Below are positions 11,668 through 22,076 of a DNA stretch of 64,000 nucleotides, in pieces (position 1 is the stretch's first letter; each line of letters opens with the position of its first letter). The position numbers and the translations under genes were made by a program. The stretch comes from Conoideocrella luteorostrata (taxonomy: Eukaryota > Ascomycota > Sordariomycetes > Hypocreales > Clavicipitaceae): contig JASWJB010000027.1 of NCBI GenBank assembly GCA_032433595.1, positions 124,001 to 188,000 on the forward strand. The letters run 5' to 3'. The notes beneath the pieces were generated by a model. The model saw only the letters and a list, made by a program, of their open reading frames with translations. It did not search any database and was not told where the DNA came from.

Positions 11668-13199
11668 TCAATACCTCTTATTTGCGTCAAGCTGCTCCAT
11701 AATGCTCGTCACCATGTCCTCTGGGGTCGCCAATCCGTGTTCTAAAAGCAATCCAAAAAAATTCTTCATTTTTGGGCCTGCGACAGGCGTCCGTGGCATG
11801 TCTGACAATGGAGTCAAAGCGACAAGTGTTGTAGCTTGCGATACGTCGCTTCCACGACGTGGCCTCGAAACTTTCATGGCTGAAGACCATGGGGGCATCT
11901 TCAGTACCCGGTTAGATATAACCTTGTGACAAGAATGAACAGTAGTAGGCTTACCAATGGAGGCTCTGTTTCTTGAATTTCTTCCATTTCATGATACTTC
12001 CGGCATGTTTTGTCTTGCCTTTCGACACTCCATCGCTTACTTATGACAGTGGGTGCCATGCAAACCCATTCTCTAATGGCTGTTGACACGGCTCTGAAGC
12101 CGGGTGCGCTGGTGCTGGCGAATTTGCACATTTGGGAGTGAGAAGCTTCGACGCCGTAGTATGTCACACCAGGGAGCTGGGTGCTCGCGGAATTGGCATC
12201 TACGATGGTGATCCTAGCAGTTGACGTGTTAGCGCCAGGGCAGTCTTGGGGGGAAGGGGGTTCAGCGGCGGCTGTACAAAAGAGCATACGCACTTGGTGC
12301 CTTTGATGTCTGTCTTGTGGTTCTCGTGAACCATATGAATACGAAACCGCTGATAAATATCCAAAAAGTGGCTGTTGATATTCGCCAGCGTCTCATTGTC
12401 TCTCTTCAATGTCTTGAGCAGCACCGACTCTGATTGGAACAGCTTCCGCGGCATAATAGCATCCGCCATGGCCTGCAGCATCAATCCCCACGAAGCAGCG
12501 TCGGATCCAGAGTGCGGCGTACCGAGAAAAATGAGGCCGAATGTCGAGACAAATATTGATCGGTAGTCCTCGTGGTGCGTCATCTTCACGTCGTTGGAGT
12601 AAAGCAATGCGCGCTTGACCAAGATGCCGCCCAGGCTGTGGCACACCCAGATGATGGGGTTCTTGAAGGTCCCTTCATCTTTTCTGAACGCGGTGAGGTT
12701 GGCAACGAGCGTTTGAGCATGTTGATGGATGAAGTTGTCGCTGGCGCTGCCATCATTCATGCTTGAATAGACATCGGCATTGTACCCGTAGACGAGAACA
12801 TTGGCTTGCGTTCCTTTTAAGGCGCTTGGCAGTAGGTCTCGTGGCCAGAAGGTGTTGTTGGTTGCTGTCCATGTCTTCTCAGGGTGTCCGTTGAGGCCGT
12901 GAACGAGGACGATGTCGACCTCGGCGTCTGGGTGTGTGTACACAGCAGTAGTTTCGTACCGTTCTATAGAAAGAGGAGAAGGGCTCTAGCACAGTTACCT
13001 TTGGTTAGCCTGGTGTGAACAACATGTACTAAGTCCCTTGAGAGGGAGGCTAGTCCGGCACAAGCCGTGTTTGCCGAGCGCACGTACCATGATGATTATT
13101 GAACAAGTATAACTTAAGACAAAAAGCGTTAAAGACGAAAGTGAGCAGTACCACAAAGCCACAAAAACGGTTTGTTCCCGATGTGAGTATGTAATGGAG
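11668..13199 (-). CDS. DUF676/LipA-type serine hydrolase, stand-alone
   Basis: This is an alpha/beta hydrolase of the DUF676 (LipA-like) type. In fungi this domain often forms the N-terminus of NLR-like (NB-ARC) proteins. The core exon is 12294-12963, followed by 11955-12213 and 11668-11898, with introns of 80 and 56 bp that keep frame. The substrate-binding start is VDIVLVHGLNGHP, the nucleophile elbow is VCHSLGG, and LIFLGTPHSG follows. The C-terminal part carries GVTYYGVEASHSQMCKF, typical of this family. The 5' end is not fully resolved. The core exon opens after an acceptor at 12964. An open segment at 13088-13199 splices in phase across a 124-bp intron (GTACGT donor, GGCTAAC branch) and encodes a hydrophobic stretch that would be a membrane anchor, but no ATG was found. 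No NB-ARC or repeat domain follows. The product would be a membrane-linked esterase, lipase or amidase; its substrate is unknown. Confidence 0.8.
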
Positions 13200-14897
13200 C
13201 TAAAGTGCTAGGTTGCCAAGCCTTTCTAGTGTATGTGTAGACTGCTTGTATTGTTTGTGTGGTTTGTTCCGATGATTGTCGGAGGAAGACGAGATAACAT
13301 GCCTTTATAAACAGCGATGTCTACAGTCTCATTTAGCTTTCCACCCCTTTTTAGCATCCGATGATCGAACTGGCCCAGGGGAAAAAAAATTTCAACGGCC
13401 ACTAAGAATATTATGCCGCCATTACAAAGCTTGCTAAGTTTTCCCTGAGGCAGTGCTGGACTGGAGAGTAGGCCTCATAATAGTTCTAAAAAAGTAATGC
13501 CAGGGTTCATCACAAGGGCCGAATACTAAAAGTAGCCAAGTTCTCATGATCGACGTCACATAGGGTGTCACACTAATATTCGTATCTTGAAGAGTTGAAC
13601 TCTACCCACTCTGAAAGTCAAAATTGGCTAAAGATAGGCTACTTACTATCAGTCATTCTTCCTTAACAAGCATTGAATAACAACTTGTAAGGGGCATTTC
13701 CGCTGCCAGTACCATCAAACACGAGCTCGTCGACTGCACTAGTTTGTTACGCCCATTCCCTTATCCCGTTTTGTAATGATCAGCCGGGAGAAGCCGTATG
13801 AGCAAACTGGCTAGCGATAACATAGTTGGAATGATGCGGTCACAACTAAGGCACATCACTGGATTTGCGACTCTTGCCTGATGTGTAGACCCCCCAATTG
13901 CAACTACTTCGCAAGCGAGGTTCTGAAGCTGCGGTGGGAGGCTTGGTCCATGCGAGCAGCTCTATGTCCCATGGAGTTTTCATTGTAGGCGTGCCATCAG
14001 GGATAGCTGCATGGATGCAGCATATGGTAAATATTCTTCGCAGCGCTCTGTTAAGGCTCATAAAACGGGGAATCTAGTCACTACAGAGCTTGGCTGTTGG
14101 TGCTGGCGTGCCTGGGTGATCACGGTCTCAAAGGTGCATTGGTCCAAATGCACAATGTGCCATGAAACCTCCCACCCCGAGCACATATTTCGGAGGCGAA
14201 GCGTGAACAAAGTGACACCAAACCGTACGTTAAATCAGATGGCTTGGCGAAGGGGCACTTGATTGGCTGTGGCGGACAGCATCATCCAAAGCATTGCCGC
14301 GCGTTGGAAAGCCCGGAAGTCAAAAGTGCAGGGTTGCATCGCGGTAACTCTCCAGCACCACCACAAGTCCGGGGGCCTTGTCTTGTGTCACCACTACCGG
14401 TTCACTCGTCACGTTCAGCCTAAACATGGCCCTGCTTTGTATTCCGTATTCCGATGCTGAATAATTTCTACATCATCCGTTCTGATTAATGCAGTGCAGG
14501 GAATTGCACAAAAGGGCAGAAGCGCGCCATAATTTGCCCACGATAATCTTAAGCCTCATGCAATTTGCACCTTAGTCCAGTGAATGTGACTCAGTTGACC
14601 AAGGATTCGATGTATGGATGTTACTGTAGATTCGGCCGAGTCACTCGCACTCGTTCCGGCCCTTCCCCGTTGGCTAAAATAGGTGATACGAGTGGTACAT
14701 GAGTATGAGCGCATCATCTGGAAAACCAGACTATGCCTGCTTCTCGCATCCATGCGACCCGTTTCGACCTCTAGATGCCAAATTGGGAGAGGACGTTGCC
14801 AGCAGCTGAGAGTCAAGTTTATGCTAAAACAGTTTTGACTAAGACCAAGAAGTTGAAGCGAATGGGAGAACAAAGGCCCAGTCTGCGATGGCGAACT
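13200..14897. other. Intergenic region of about 1.7 kb
   Basis: No supported gene. It includes the upstream region of the hydrolase, where a missing first exon may lie close to 13200-13330, and the 3' flank of the FHA-domain gene. The small open frames are chance-like. Confidence 0.45.
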
Positions 14898-15818
14898 TTA
14901 TTCCTTGGGTGCCAGCATGACAACGTATTCCCTGGTACTGTGACCAAATTGGATCATATCTTTGTCCCTAAGTTCCAGATATCGGCTATCAGGCACTTTG
15001 TCATCGTTGAGTATTGTGCCATTGGCGCTTTCCAGATCAATTAGATACGGCTTCACTCGGCCAATTTTGTCCCCATACTCATTTCGCTTTTCGGTGTAGC
15101 GAAACTGTATCACAGCGTGCTGCTTGCTGATGCTAGGATGCTCTGCTGGCAAGTCCACAACGCTCATTTCTCGTCCAACCAACCAACAGCTTCTCAAGCT
15201 TAAATCGATCGTATCCACAATGTCACCGCCTTTGAAGACGAAAAGCTTCCACTGATCTCGAACCGGCGGTTTCCGAGCTTCTGAAGGTTCGTGATACTTG
15301 AGCACTACTGATGTCCCGTCCGCTTGCGCAACTGAATTAGACGCAGCAGCTAGAGCACCGGAGACACCGAAATTAGGCTTCTCCTTTGGTTGCTCTGGTT
15401 CCTCGCCTTTGGTAACGGCAAACGATGCTTCTTGTGATGGTAACGGCCCCCCACGGCGGATAGGACTTCGAAGCTCACTCCGTCGATGCTTGTTTGAGTC
15501 GTCCCCCGTTTCACGATGTCGCCGATGGCCCGAGTGCCTTTCATCTGGGGACCTGTGCCGAACATCATGTCGGCTGTCACGATCGCCCCTTCGGCCATCC
15601 CCACGTTCCTTCCTGTACTCCTGATCGCGATGACTAGGATGCCGGCGATGCCGATTAGGCGACTCTGATCTCCGTCTCCTGTCGCGAGACCTGCGCCGTT
15701 CGCGATGAGTCTCGTCCGGAACTTTCCGTGAACTCCTATAGTCATTGCTAGAGGCTCCACCGTCGTCACGACCGCGCCAGCTGCCGCGTCTGTCATCATG
15801 GTCGTCTGTTTTGGCCAT
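14898..15818 (-). CDS. FHA-domain splicing factor, Pml1/SNIP1-like
   Basis: This single-exon gene encodes a 306-residue nuclear protein. The first 130 residues or so are rich in Arg, Ser, Asp and His (RS/RD-type), as in spliceosome-associated proteins. A C-terminal forkhead-associated domain of about 120 residues follows, with the phosphothreonine-binding signatures CWLVGRE, HPSISKQHAVIQF and LESANGTILND. This layout matches Pml1 of yeast and SNIP1 of animals; Pml1 is a subunit of the RES complex, which retains and splices pre-mRNA. The gene is divergent from the PIP-box protein gene, with 405 bp between start codons. Function is assigned from domain order; the RES role is known for the family, not shown here. 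Confidence 0.9.
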   Translation of the reverse strand: MAKTDDHDDRRGSWRGRDDGGASSNDYRSSRKVPDETHRERRRSRDRRRRSESPNRHRRHPSHRDQEYRKERGDGRRGDRDSRHDVRHRSPDERHSGHRRHRETGDDSNKHRRSELRSPIRRGGPLPSQEASFAVTKGEEPEQPKEKPNFGVSGALAAASNSVAQADGTSVVLKYHEPSEARKPPVRDQWKLFVFKGGDIVDTIDLSLRSCWLVGREMSVVDLPAEHPSISKQHAVIQFRYTEKRNEYGDKIGRVKPYLIDLESANGTILNDDKVPDSRYLELRDKDMIQFGHSTREYVVMLAPKE

Positions 15819-16223
15819 TATGTGAGTTGAGGCTCAATAATCAGTTGTTGGCTGTGCTCCCTTCAGGTCACAAAGTCGTTCTGCGTGGGGCTACTGCTGG
15901 CCCGAGACTATTGGGAGTTTTATGGAGCGGAATCGATAGTTAGTGCAGAAGCAGTCTGTTGGATGTTTGAACGGCGATTTAGCGAATGCGAGACACAGAG
16001 CCTTTGTACCGAGCAGAGAGGTCCGGATCGGCAGTGGATCTGTGCAGAAGTTCTACCCGCTGTCACCGCCTAGCGTGACCAACCTATCCAGCACAGCCGG
16101 CATCAGTGGTGCATTGTTGGAAGAATGACTAACTAGCTAACTGACTGCGGCGTAGTTTTAACCAACTAATCCACCACCCATCTCCTGTGCCGCCTCCCTA
16201 CACTTGCCGGGTGGATCGCAGAT
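15819..16223. promoter_or_regulatory. Divergent promoter region
   Basis: A 405-bp region between the start codons of two divergent genes, the FHA splicing factor on the left and the PIP-box protein on the right. It must hold both promoters. I see no clear TATA box. Confidence 0.4.
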
Positions 16224-16877
16224 ATGCCCCCCACAGGCACTTCACGACAAACTAATTTATCCTCTTATTTCGCTACTCAGCCAGCTGATCCTGCCAAGAG
16301 TAGAAATTCGACCAGTAGTGGATCGGCGACCGCAAAAAAGCTGTCAGACCGCGTTGAAACAGATATCCTGCTTGCTATTCTGCCTGAACACCTCGAAAAC
16401 ATCGTCTCGAAACAAAAGAACCACGAATATAGGAAGTATCGGCTTCAAGATGGCGTGGAGCGGCTGTGGTTTTACGAGACGCGTGGCACAGCACAGAGCG
16501 AAGGGCGTCAAGCAATAACGTGTGTGTTGTCATGATCATGATCGTAAGAACCATTTTGTGCCTTTGACTAACCATCGGTTGTGCCTTCCAGTCACATTGC
16601 CACCATTCCTCCAACAGTCCGCCATACACCAGGTTCTGTGCCGGAACAGCCTTTTGGTATTGGGAATTCCGATTTCAATGCTGGCAAGAAGAAGTCCAAG
16701 TACGGATATCCTATACTCCATCTCCATGAGCTTGTGAATCCCATTACGCTGGATGAGATGAGGAGCACATGGGGAATTGGAGCTCCCATGGGACGGTCAT
16801 TTGTGAAGTGGGGCATGTGGCAGGATCGGTGGGGGTCCGAGGATGAACGAGACGACAAAGTAAAGCAGATTTTCTGA
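16224..16877 (+). CDS. PIP-box protein, possible PUA-like domain
   Basis: Two exons, 16224-16519 and 16592-16877, are joined across a 72-bp intron with a GACTAAC branch site; the join keeps frame. The protein has 193 residues. Close to the N-terminus, QTNLSSYF matches the PCNA-interacting (PIP) box consensus Q-x-x-[ILM]-x-x-[FY]-[FY]. The central and C-terminal parts contain WFYETRG, HIATIPPTVRHTPG, PFGIGN and a KYGYPILHLHELVNPITL segment. The pattern of a binding strand followed by YPILHL and NPITLDEM resembles PUA-like folds such as ASCH and EVE domains, which bind nucleic acid, but this is my inference. The PIP box suggests recruitment to replication forks or DNA repair sites. I do not recognise a named gene. 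Confidence 0.75.
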
Positions 16878-17308
16878 CTTGTACGGAGTACTTCATCAAG
16901 ATGTATGCTGCCAAGACTGACACTGGCTAGCGGAAATGACAGGTAATTGGTATTGGGGAGTCGTCTTTCCAGTAGCAGAGGATATCTCGACATTTTCTCT
17001 ATTTTGCAGCACCGCTTTTTAGAGTCTGCAAAGGACATAGACATAGATGCTTATGTCACGATGCATAAGCCTCAAAATCAGCTTATAGAGCGACATAAGC
17101 TAGCCAATCAACCAAGCACGTACAAATCGTTCTGCAGGAAACTCAAATAATTGGACTCTTCATCCCAATAATTCAGCTCCGTATTAACCGACTCCCTCCA
17201 TTACAAAGAACGGGCCAAGAATCCATGCCCACTTCTATATTTTCGAAAGCTGTCGTTCACTCACATCACGTAACCAGAACGTGAAGAAATCGACCTACTT
17301 CGACTCTC
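16878..17308. other. Convergent intergenic region
   Basis: A 431-bp region between two convergent genes, expected to hold both 3' UTRs. One exact copy of the recurrent word TACGGAGTA lies at 16882. I see no further gene. Confidence 0.4.
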
Positions 17309-18706
17309 TCAGCTGGGCAACTGTGCACCGTTCAGAATCCTCAGAAAGTACTCCACGGAGAAAGAGGCTCTAAACAACATGTGAGGGTGCAGAACCCATT
17401 TCTCCACCTCTTCCCAAATGAGCCTGAGACCTTCTTGTCCATACTTCTTTTTCAAGCCTGTGTAGCTACATAGACCTTCTAATCCCAAAATTTCCATCGC
17501 ACTGTAGCCTCTTTCGCGAACGTAGAAACTCTTCGACAGTTTTGCCCCGCTCCAATCAACAATGAGAGGCGCATAGAGGATGTGTGGTGTTCGGACTACT
17601 CCAAAGCCAGTCCTTCCAGCCCATTCTACGAGCGGCCGGTAGAGTAACGCCTCTTGATAAGTCCCCGCGTAGTCTGCGCCTGTAATACGGACATGATGCG
17701 CAGATGTATCAAGAACGTGAATCATGGAGCGGATGAGGTTCCTCATCGGTGTATTTGCTTCAAGACGAACTACATCCGAGGGTTTGTTAAAAGAAACGCG
17801 GTGAGCTCCGTGGAATGGGCAGTTGAAAGTGATGCTGGTGTCGGTGTATTGGTTCAGCGAGCCACTTTTCTCGACCAGGCCACAGTCAGGCTCCGGACAA
17901 GCGGCACGAAGCGCCAGTGCGTTATGCTTTGGTGATAGCTGCATAGCGAGGCGGTCCCGGTTGCAAACAATGTAGCTCAGCAAAGTCGGAATTGATGGAT
18001 GGGAGAAGAAGTCCGACTGGAAATTGGTGCGGAAAAGAATCCCAGACCACCTGGACATGCGGTCAAGAACCTCGTCATAGTCACCCATGTGGACGGCGAG
18101 TGCATCTGGGTCGTCCCTGTATGAGTGCTGGTATCGAACTCCATTACTCTCACAGGTTTCGTTCCTGACAGGGGCTGTGTCCACAAGGGTGATTTCGACC
18201 GACACGAGGGGCATTGTTGCATTTTCAGAAAGAGTGTCATGAATTCGCCTTCTTATGGCCTGAGCCAACAAGAATGCAAGGCCGAAAACAACTAATGTGC
18301 CCGTGTGAGGCGAGTTGTTTGGCTGTGCACCAGCATGTACTACAATATGGCGTGTTGGGTTCGTTGTAGCCCTCTGCCCGCTGCTGGTGCTCATCGTGGG
18401 ATTCTCATCATTGATGAGAGCCAAAAGCAGAGGCCTAATGATGTCGTTTTCAAATGCGTAGGCACCACCTTCAAGAGGATTATGTACCTGACCATCGTGG
18501 AAAGCCGCGAAAAGAGTACGATCAGAGTGCAGGTTGGGCAGGAGATCTCGGATGGCTGAGAGTATATCTTCAACCGTATGGTCGTCACACCCGTCCTTTA
18601 TGTTCATGTTCTCGGGGTCCACCATTGGACTGAGCAAATCAATCAAGGCTTGAACTTTTTTTGAGCGACGGCTTGCGTCGACTTCCTCCTGCAGAGCAGG
18701 AGTCAT
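17309..18706 (-). CDS. Class I aminoacyl-tRNA synthetase-like enzyme (LysRS-I-like core)
   Basis: This intronless gene encodes a 465-residue protein with the hallmarks of a class I aminoacyl-tRNA synthetase catalytic core. There is a HIGH-like region, VHAGAQPNNSPHTGTL (about 123-138), and a KMSKS-like loop, SGAKLSKSF (386-394). Between them lies a zinc-binding insertion with Cys270, Cys275, Cys296 and His299. It is followed by VRLEANTPMR and ITGADYAGTYQE. This order closely parallels archaeal class I lysyl-tRNA synthetase, where a CP..H/C..H zinc insertion precedes a W-P-M-R segment and a GKDH loop. Only about 70 residues follow the KMSKS loop, so the usual anticodon-binding domain is missing or very reduced. 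The first 110 residues match nothing I know. Likely activities are tRNA-dependent or adenylate-forming transfer of an amino acid; a housekeeping role is unlikely. Fungal tRNA-dependent cyclodipeptide synthases are an alternative I cannot exclude. Confidence 0.8.
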   Translation of the reverse strand: MTPALQEEVDASRRSKKVQALIDLLSPMVDPENMNIKDGCDDHTVEDILSAIRDLLPNLHSDRTLFAAFHDGQVHNPLEGGAYAFENDIIRPLLLALINDENPTMSTSSGQRATTNPTRHIVVHAGAQPNNSPHTGTLVVFGLAFLLAQAIRRRIHDTLSENATMPLVSVEITLVDTAPVRNETCESNGVRYQHSYRDDPDALAVHMGDYDEVLDRMSRWSGILFRTNFQSDFFSHPSIPTLLSYIVCNRDRLAMQLSPKHNALALRAACPEPDCGLVEKSGSLNQYTDTSITFNCPFHGAHRVSFNKPSDVVRLEANTPMRNLIRSMIHVLDTSAHHVRITGADYAGTYQEALLYRPLVEWAGRTGFGVVRTPHILYAPLIVDWSGAKLSKSFYVRERGYSAMEILGLEGLCSYTGLKKKYGQEGLRLIWEEVEKWVLHPHMLFRASFSVEYFLRILNGAQLPS

Positions 18707-19812
18707 AACTGGGACAATGTGAACCGTATCTACGAGACAAGGTAAGTATATTCCTGTAAATACAGAAATTACTGTGAGTACTGAACAAAGGATAATAAGG
18801 TGGCGAATGCAATAAGAAGTATATAAAACGCCGTCAAACGTGGCTAATTAGCCCGTCAGGTTACACTCATTGTAAGTATGTTTCTGCTCAGTATTGCAGG
18901 TACATACTGTACAGTACTATACTGAGATGAAAAAAAAAGAGCGGAAAGTAGACGACAAGGACACATGAGCTCTGGCGAGGGACACTGAACTTAAGAGTTT
19001 TACACGTACCTTAATTGAATAGTTGCCGTCTTGGATTTCGTCACGGGCTATAAAGAATGGATGAAAGAATAAAATCTCAAGTGCAAATATATCGTAGAAG
19101 GAAATGAAAGAGAGTTAGGAACAGATGGACAGGGCTAATGACTGATATGGACGTCTTATGGGCTCGGAAAACAGGTACCGTTGCCATTACCACGTTCCAG
19201 GTTGTGTAATGACAAGTTTGCTTGAACAAACAAACTGAGTTGACACGAGGTGCTCAGCTCATGGCGGGATGGACACAGAATCCGGTTTGTGAAGTTCAGA
19301 ACAAGGCTGCAGGCGCTGAGAGGTAGAGCAAAATCATTCCGACAGTCTCACAGAAATAATTATTGACCTCAAGGTGCATGATAAGAATGGTGCCAGAATG
19401 AGCTCTTTGAGATAAAAACGCCAGCGCAGGCCATGTTTCACAAACCGGCACTCACCTGCTCTGTGCCTTTTTTTTTTTTGGTCCTGTAGCACAATGCGTT
19501 TGCCAACGGCTAACTTTGAGTAACCTTGGAGGCTTTGTTGTTGAACCGCAACACTGACAATAGACTTCACGGGCGAATGAACAAGAAATTAAATTTAACA
19601 CTTTTGAAGGTACAACAGGTCTTATCGGCTTCAGTTTGGTATAAGAAGCCGAAGTGTGAGGAGCTCGTCAGAGTATCGACAGTGCAAGTCGTCGTAGCAG
19701 CAGGTCTTACAAACAGCAAATGTCCAGTAACCGGCAGGTAGTAAAGGTCTCGATCCGTGCTCCGTGTTACCCGAGAACAGATGACAAGCTGTAGTATGAA
19801 CGTGTATGATTG
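18707..19812. other. Intergenic region of about 1.1 kb
   Basis: Upstream of the synthetase-like gene and downstream of the dehalogenase gene, both on the minus strand. It has A/T-rich tracts and no supported gene. Confidence 0.45.
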
Positions 19813-20656
19813 CTACTTAGATTCGTAATCTAAATTTTCCCGCATAATTATCTCTCTCACAGCCTCATCAACTCCAGACACAACAGCGGTGGGACGAAGG
19901 CCAAGGGCACCACTCAGCCCGTCATTCCATTCGTCTCCTTTCCGACACACCCAAATACTCTTTAGTCCGGCAGCAACCGCTCCCGCTGCGTCGAACGGAT
20001 TGGAGCTCACCAGATAGACCTTTTGTGGCTGCGAATCCAAGCCAGCCCTTGAAGCCATGTGCCTATACGTCTTCGGATCCGGCTTGAATGCTTGCAGAGG
20101 GTCAACACTGACGATATTAGCTTCTGAAAAAATCCCGCCGATATTCTTTACCGAAGCTGTCGCTTTTAGGGAAGATGTTATCATCGCCATCGTCCCGTTC
20201 GAGAATATATACGGGTTGAGGGACGGTGTTTGCGAGACAAGCGACAGACCCTCCTGGGCATCCGCGAACATGTCTAGCCTGTTATATGCATCCATGACAC
20301 GCTCTTCCTGGTCCTTTGATAGCTCATGGCCGACCTCAGCTGTTGCATGGCGGAATGAGTGCCTCGTTAAGTCGGCAAATGGCCGATACATGCCTAATCA
20401 GAGTCAGTCCATCTACGCCAGGAACAAGCACCCGCGGGGAGCCTTTAATAGCAAGTAATGCTGCCTGCTTTGAAGTTCGGTGTGGCGACTCACCCATGCT
20501 ATTGATGCGCCACGTGTATTCTAACTGATATCGCCTGGCTTGCGTTGCAATCGCCCTGGCCTTGTCCTCTCCAAAGATCCTGGCAAGTTCATTTGCAATC
20601 GATTCAGTGGACAGCAACGTCCCGTAGAGATCAAATGCAATGACTATTTCGGCCAT
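19813..20656 (-). CDS. Haloacid dehalogenase, type II (HAD superfamily)
   Basis: Two exons, 20494-20656 and 19813-20393, flank a 100-bp intron (GTGAGT donor, TTAG acceptor) and give a 247-residue protein. The HAD motifs are complete: the nucleophile is Asp9 in AFDLYGT (the D-x-Y form typical of type II L-2-haloacid dehalogenases), then SNGT as motif II, KPDPKTY as motif III and SSNPFDAAGA as motif IV. The family hydrolyses L-2-haloacids to D-2-hydroxyacids; fungal members may act on other small acids. I chose the ATG next to AEIVIAFDLYGT because family members start just before the first strand. An in-frame ATG at 20746 would add 30 residues without similarity to the family. The gene is divergent from the HNH gene, 562 bp away. 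Confidence 0.9.
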
Positions 20657-21218
20657 GTTTGACTTGTCTTGGAAGTAATTCAGGATGTATTGGCACTGAA
20701 ACTCGGCCAGTGCGTCAATGGCAAGGCTCAAATCTTCAGCTCGCACCGGATGACTCAGACCGGCGACGAGACAACAAGTTGAAAGTTGCAGCTGGATGCC
20801 AAAGCGGACACGTAGACCTTGTTGTTCCGGATGATTCTACCTCAGTATTGTCAATGCCGGTTAAAGCTCTTTGCGATGCAGGACGTGACAGATGTTAAAC
20901 GTCACTGACTCCACATACGCTTATGCTACGGCTTGGTCAACGATCGATCGTCAAGACTAGTTACTCCTACTCCGTATTTGATCGCACGCACATCCGCAGC
21001 CCCGCGTGGTGGTAGTACCAGACCGCACACCGCGTCCAAATCCACCAAGGTACTAGTTAAATCGAGAGCGACGGGGTCATACGCACATGGCACATTGAAA
21101 ATAACGTGTTGCCCGCTCTCATCTACTTGTTTGTGTTACAAGCACTCAGTGAAAACTCCGTGGAATTTCCACCTCAGCAACAACGCCGTCGATGTCTTGG
21201 ATCTAATGTCTGAGATCT
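20657..21218. promoter_or_regulatory. Divergent promoter region
   Basis: A 562-bp region between the start codons of the dehalogenase and HNH genes. It contains one exact TACTCCGTA word at 20968. No clear TATA box is seen. Confidence 0.35.
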
Positions 21219-22076
21219 ATGTCTGAGACTGACACGAGCTCGACCCATACTCTGGGGGACGAGAATCAGGAGAATGGCAACTACGCCGTGTTTCGAGACT
21301 GCCTTTCATCAGTGTTACTGCAACCAACAAGTGTAGATGCAACTTCTGGTAAGAAAGAGCCCAGACGCCGGAGGCGGGCCAAGGCGACTCAAAACAAGAC
21401 CACCGGAGTTCAAAATAAAGCATCTGAACTTCATGATCAAAATGACGGCGAAGAGCTGTCCGAGTTCATCGACTATTTAGCAAGCAGCATATTTGACGGC
21501 TTTCCCGATGCATTAAAGGAATTAGACTACCGATCATGGAGAGAATCAGACCAGCTTCAGACACAGTTTGCGCTTCCTCTCGGTGCAGCTAGTCTATCTG
21601 TCCTCGACTTGCCACCATCCATCCCCGAGACGCTGGTAACATACAATCTAGTCGCGGCGGACCCTACGCTTGATACTCCCCTTCCCGCTACGACGGAAGA
21701 TTTCTTGGCTCCAATAATAACATCGTACATTGAGACGCTGATAACACCACCGCCAGCATCATGGGCTAGCCGCACGGACGCGTGTGAGATTTGCGGGCGA
21801 GGCTGGATTCCCTTGAGTTATCACCACTTGATTCCGAGATTCGTTCATGACAAGGTCGTTAAAAGAGGCTGGCATCGCAAAGAGGATTTGCAGAATGTTG
21901 CTTGGCTCTGTGGAGCATGCCATCGCTTTGTTCATCATTTCAAAAATCATGAGGAGCTAGCACGTGATTATTACACAGTAGCGCTACTTCTGGAGGAAGA
22001 GGATGTACAGAAGTTTGCAGCCTGGGTCGGACGGTTACGATGGAAAGGCGGGAAAGTCCGTAAAGGAGCCAAGTAG
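21219..22076 (+). CDS. HNH-type nuclease-like protein
   Basis: This single-exon gene encodes 285 residues. The N-terminal half is charged and includes a basic patch at about 45-60 that could act as a nuclear localisation signal. The C-terminal part carries an HNH-like zinc module: Cys189-x2-Cys192, then YHHLIPR with His202 and His203, and Cys231-x2-Cys234 with His235 in CGACHRFVHH. The paired CxxC motifs around a His-His centre are those of HNH nucleases that bind structural zinc. The family cleaves or nicks DNA; whether this fungal protein is active, and on what substrate, is unknown. No phage or mobile element genes are nearby, so it is not an obvious homing endonuclease. Confidence 0.8.
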   Translation: MSETDTSSTHTLGDENQENGNYAVFRDCLSSVLLQPTSVDATSGKKEPRRRRRAKATQNKTTGVQNKASELHDQNDGEELSEFIDYLASSIFDGFPDALKELDYRSWRESDQLQTQFALPLGAASLSVLDLPPSIPETLVTYNLVAADPTLDTPLPATTEDFLAPIITSYIETLITPPPASWASRTDACEICGRGWIPLSYHHLIPRFVHDKVVKRGWHRKEDLQNVAWLCGACHRFVHHFKNHEELARDYYTVALLLEEEDVQKFAAWVGRLRWKGGKVRKGAK

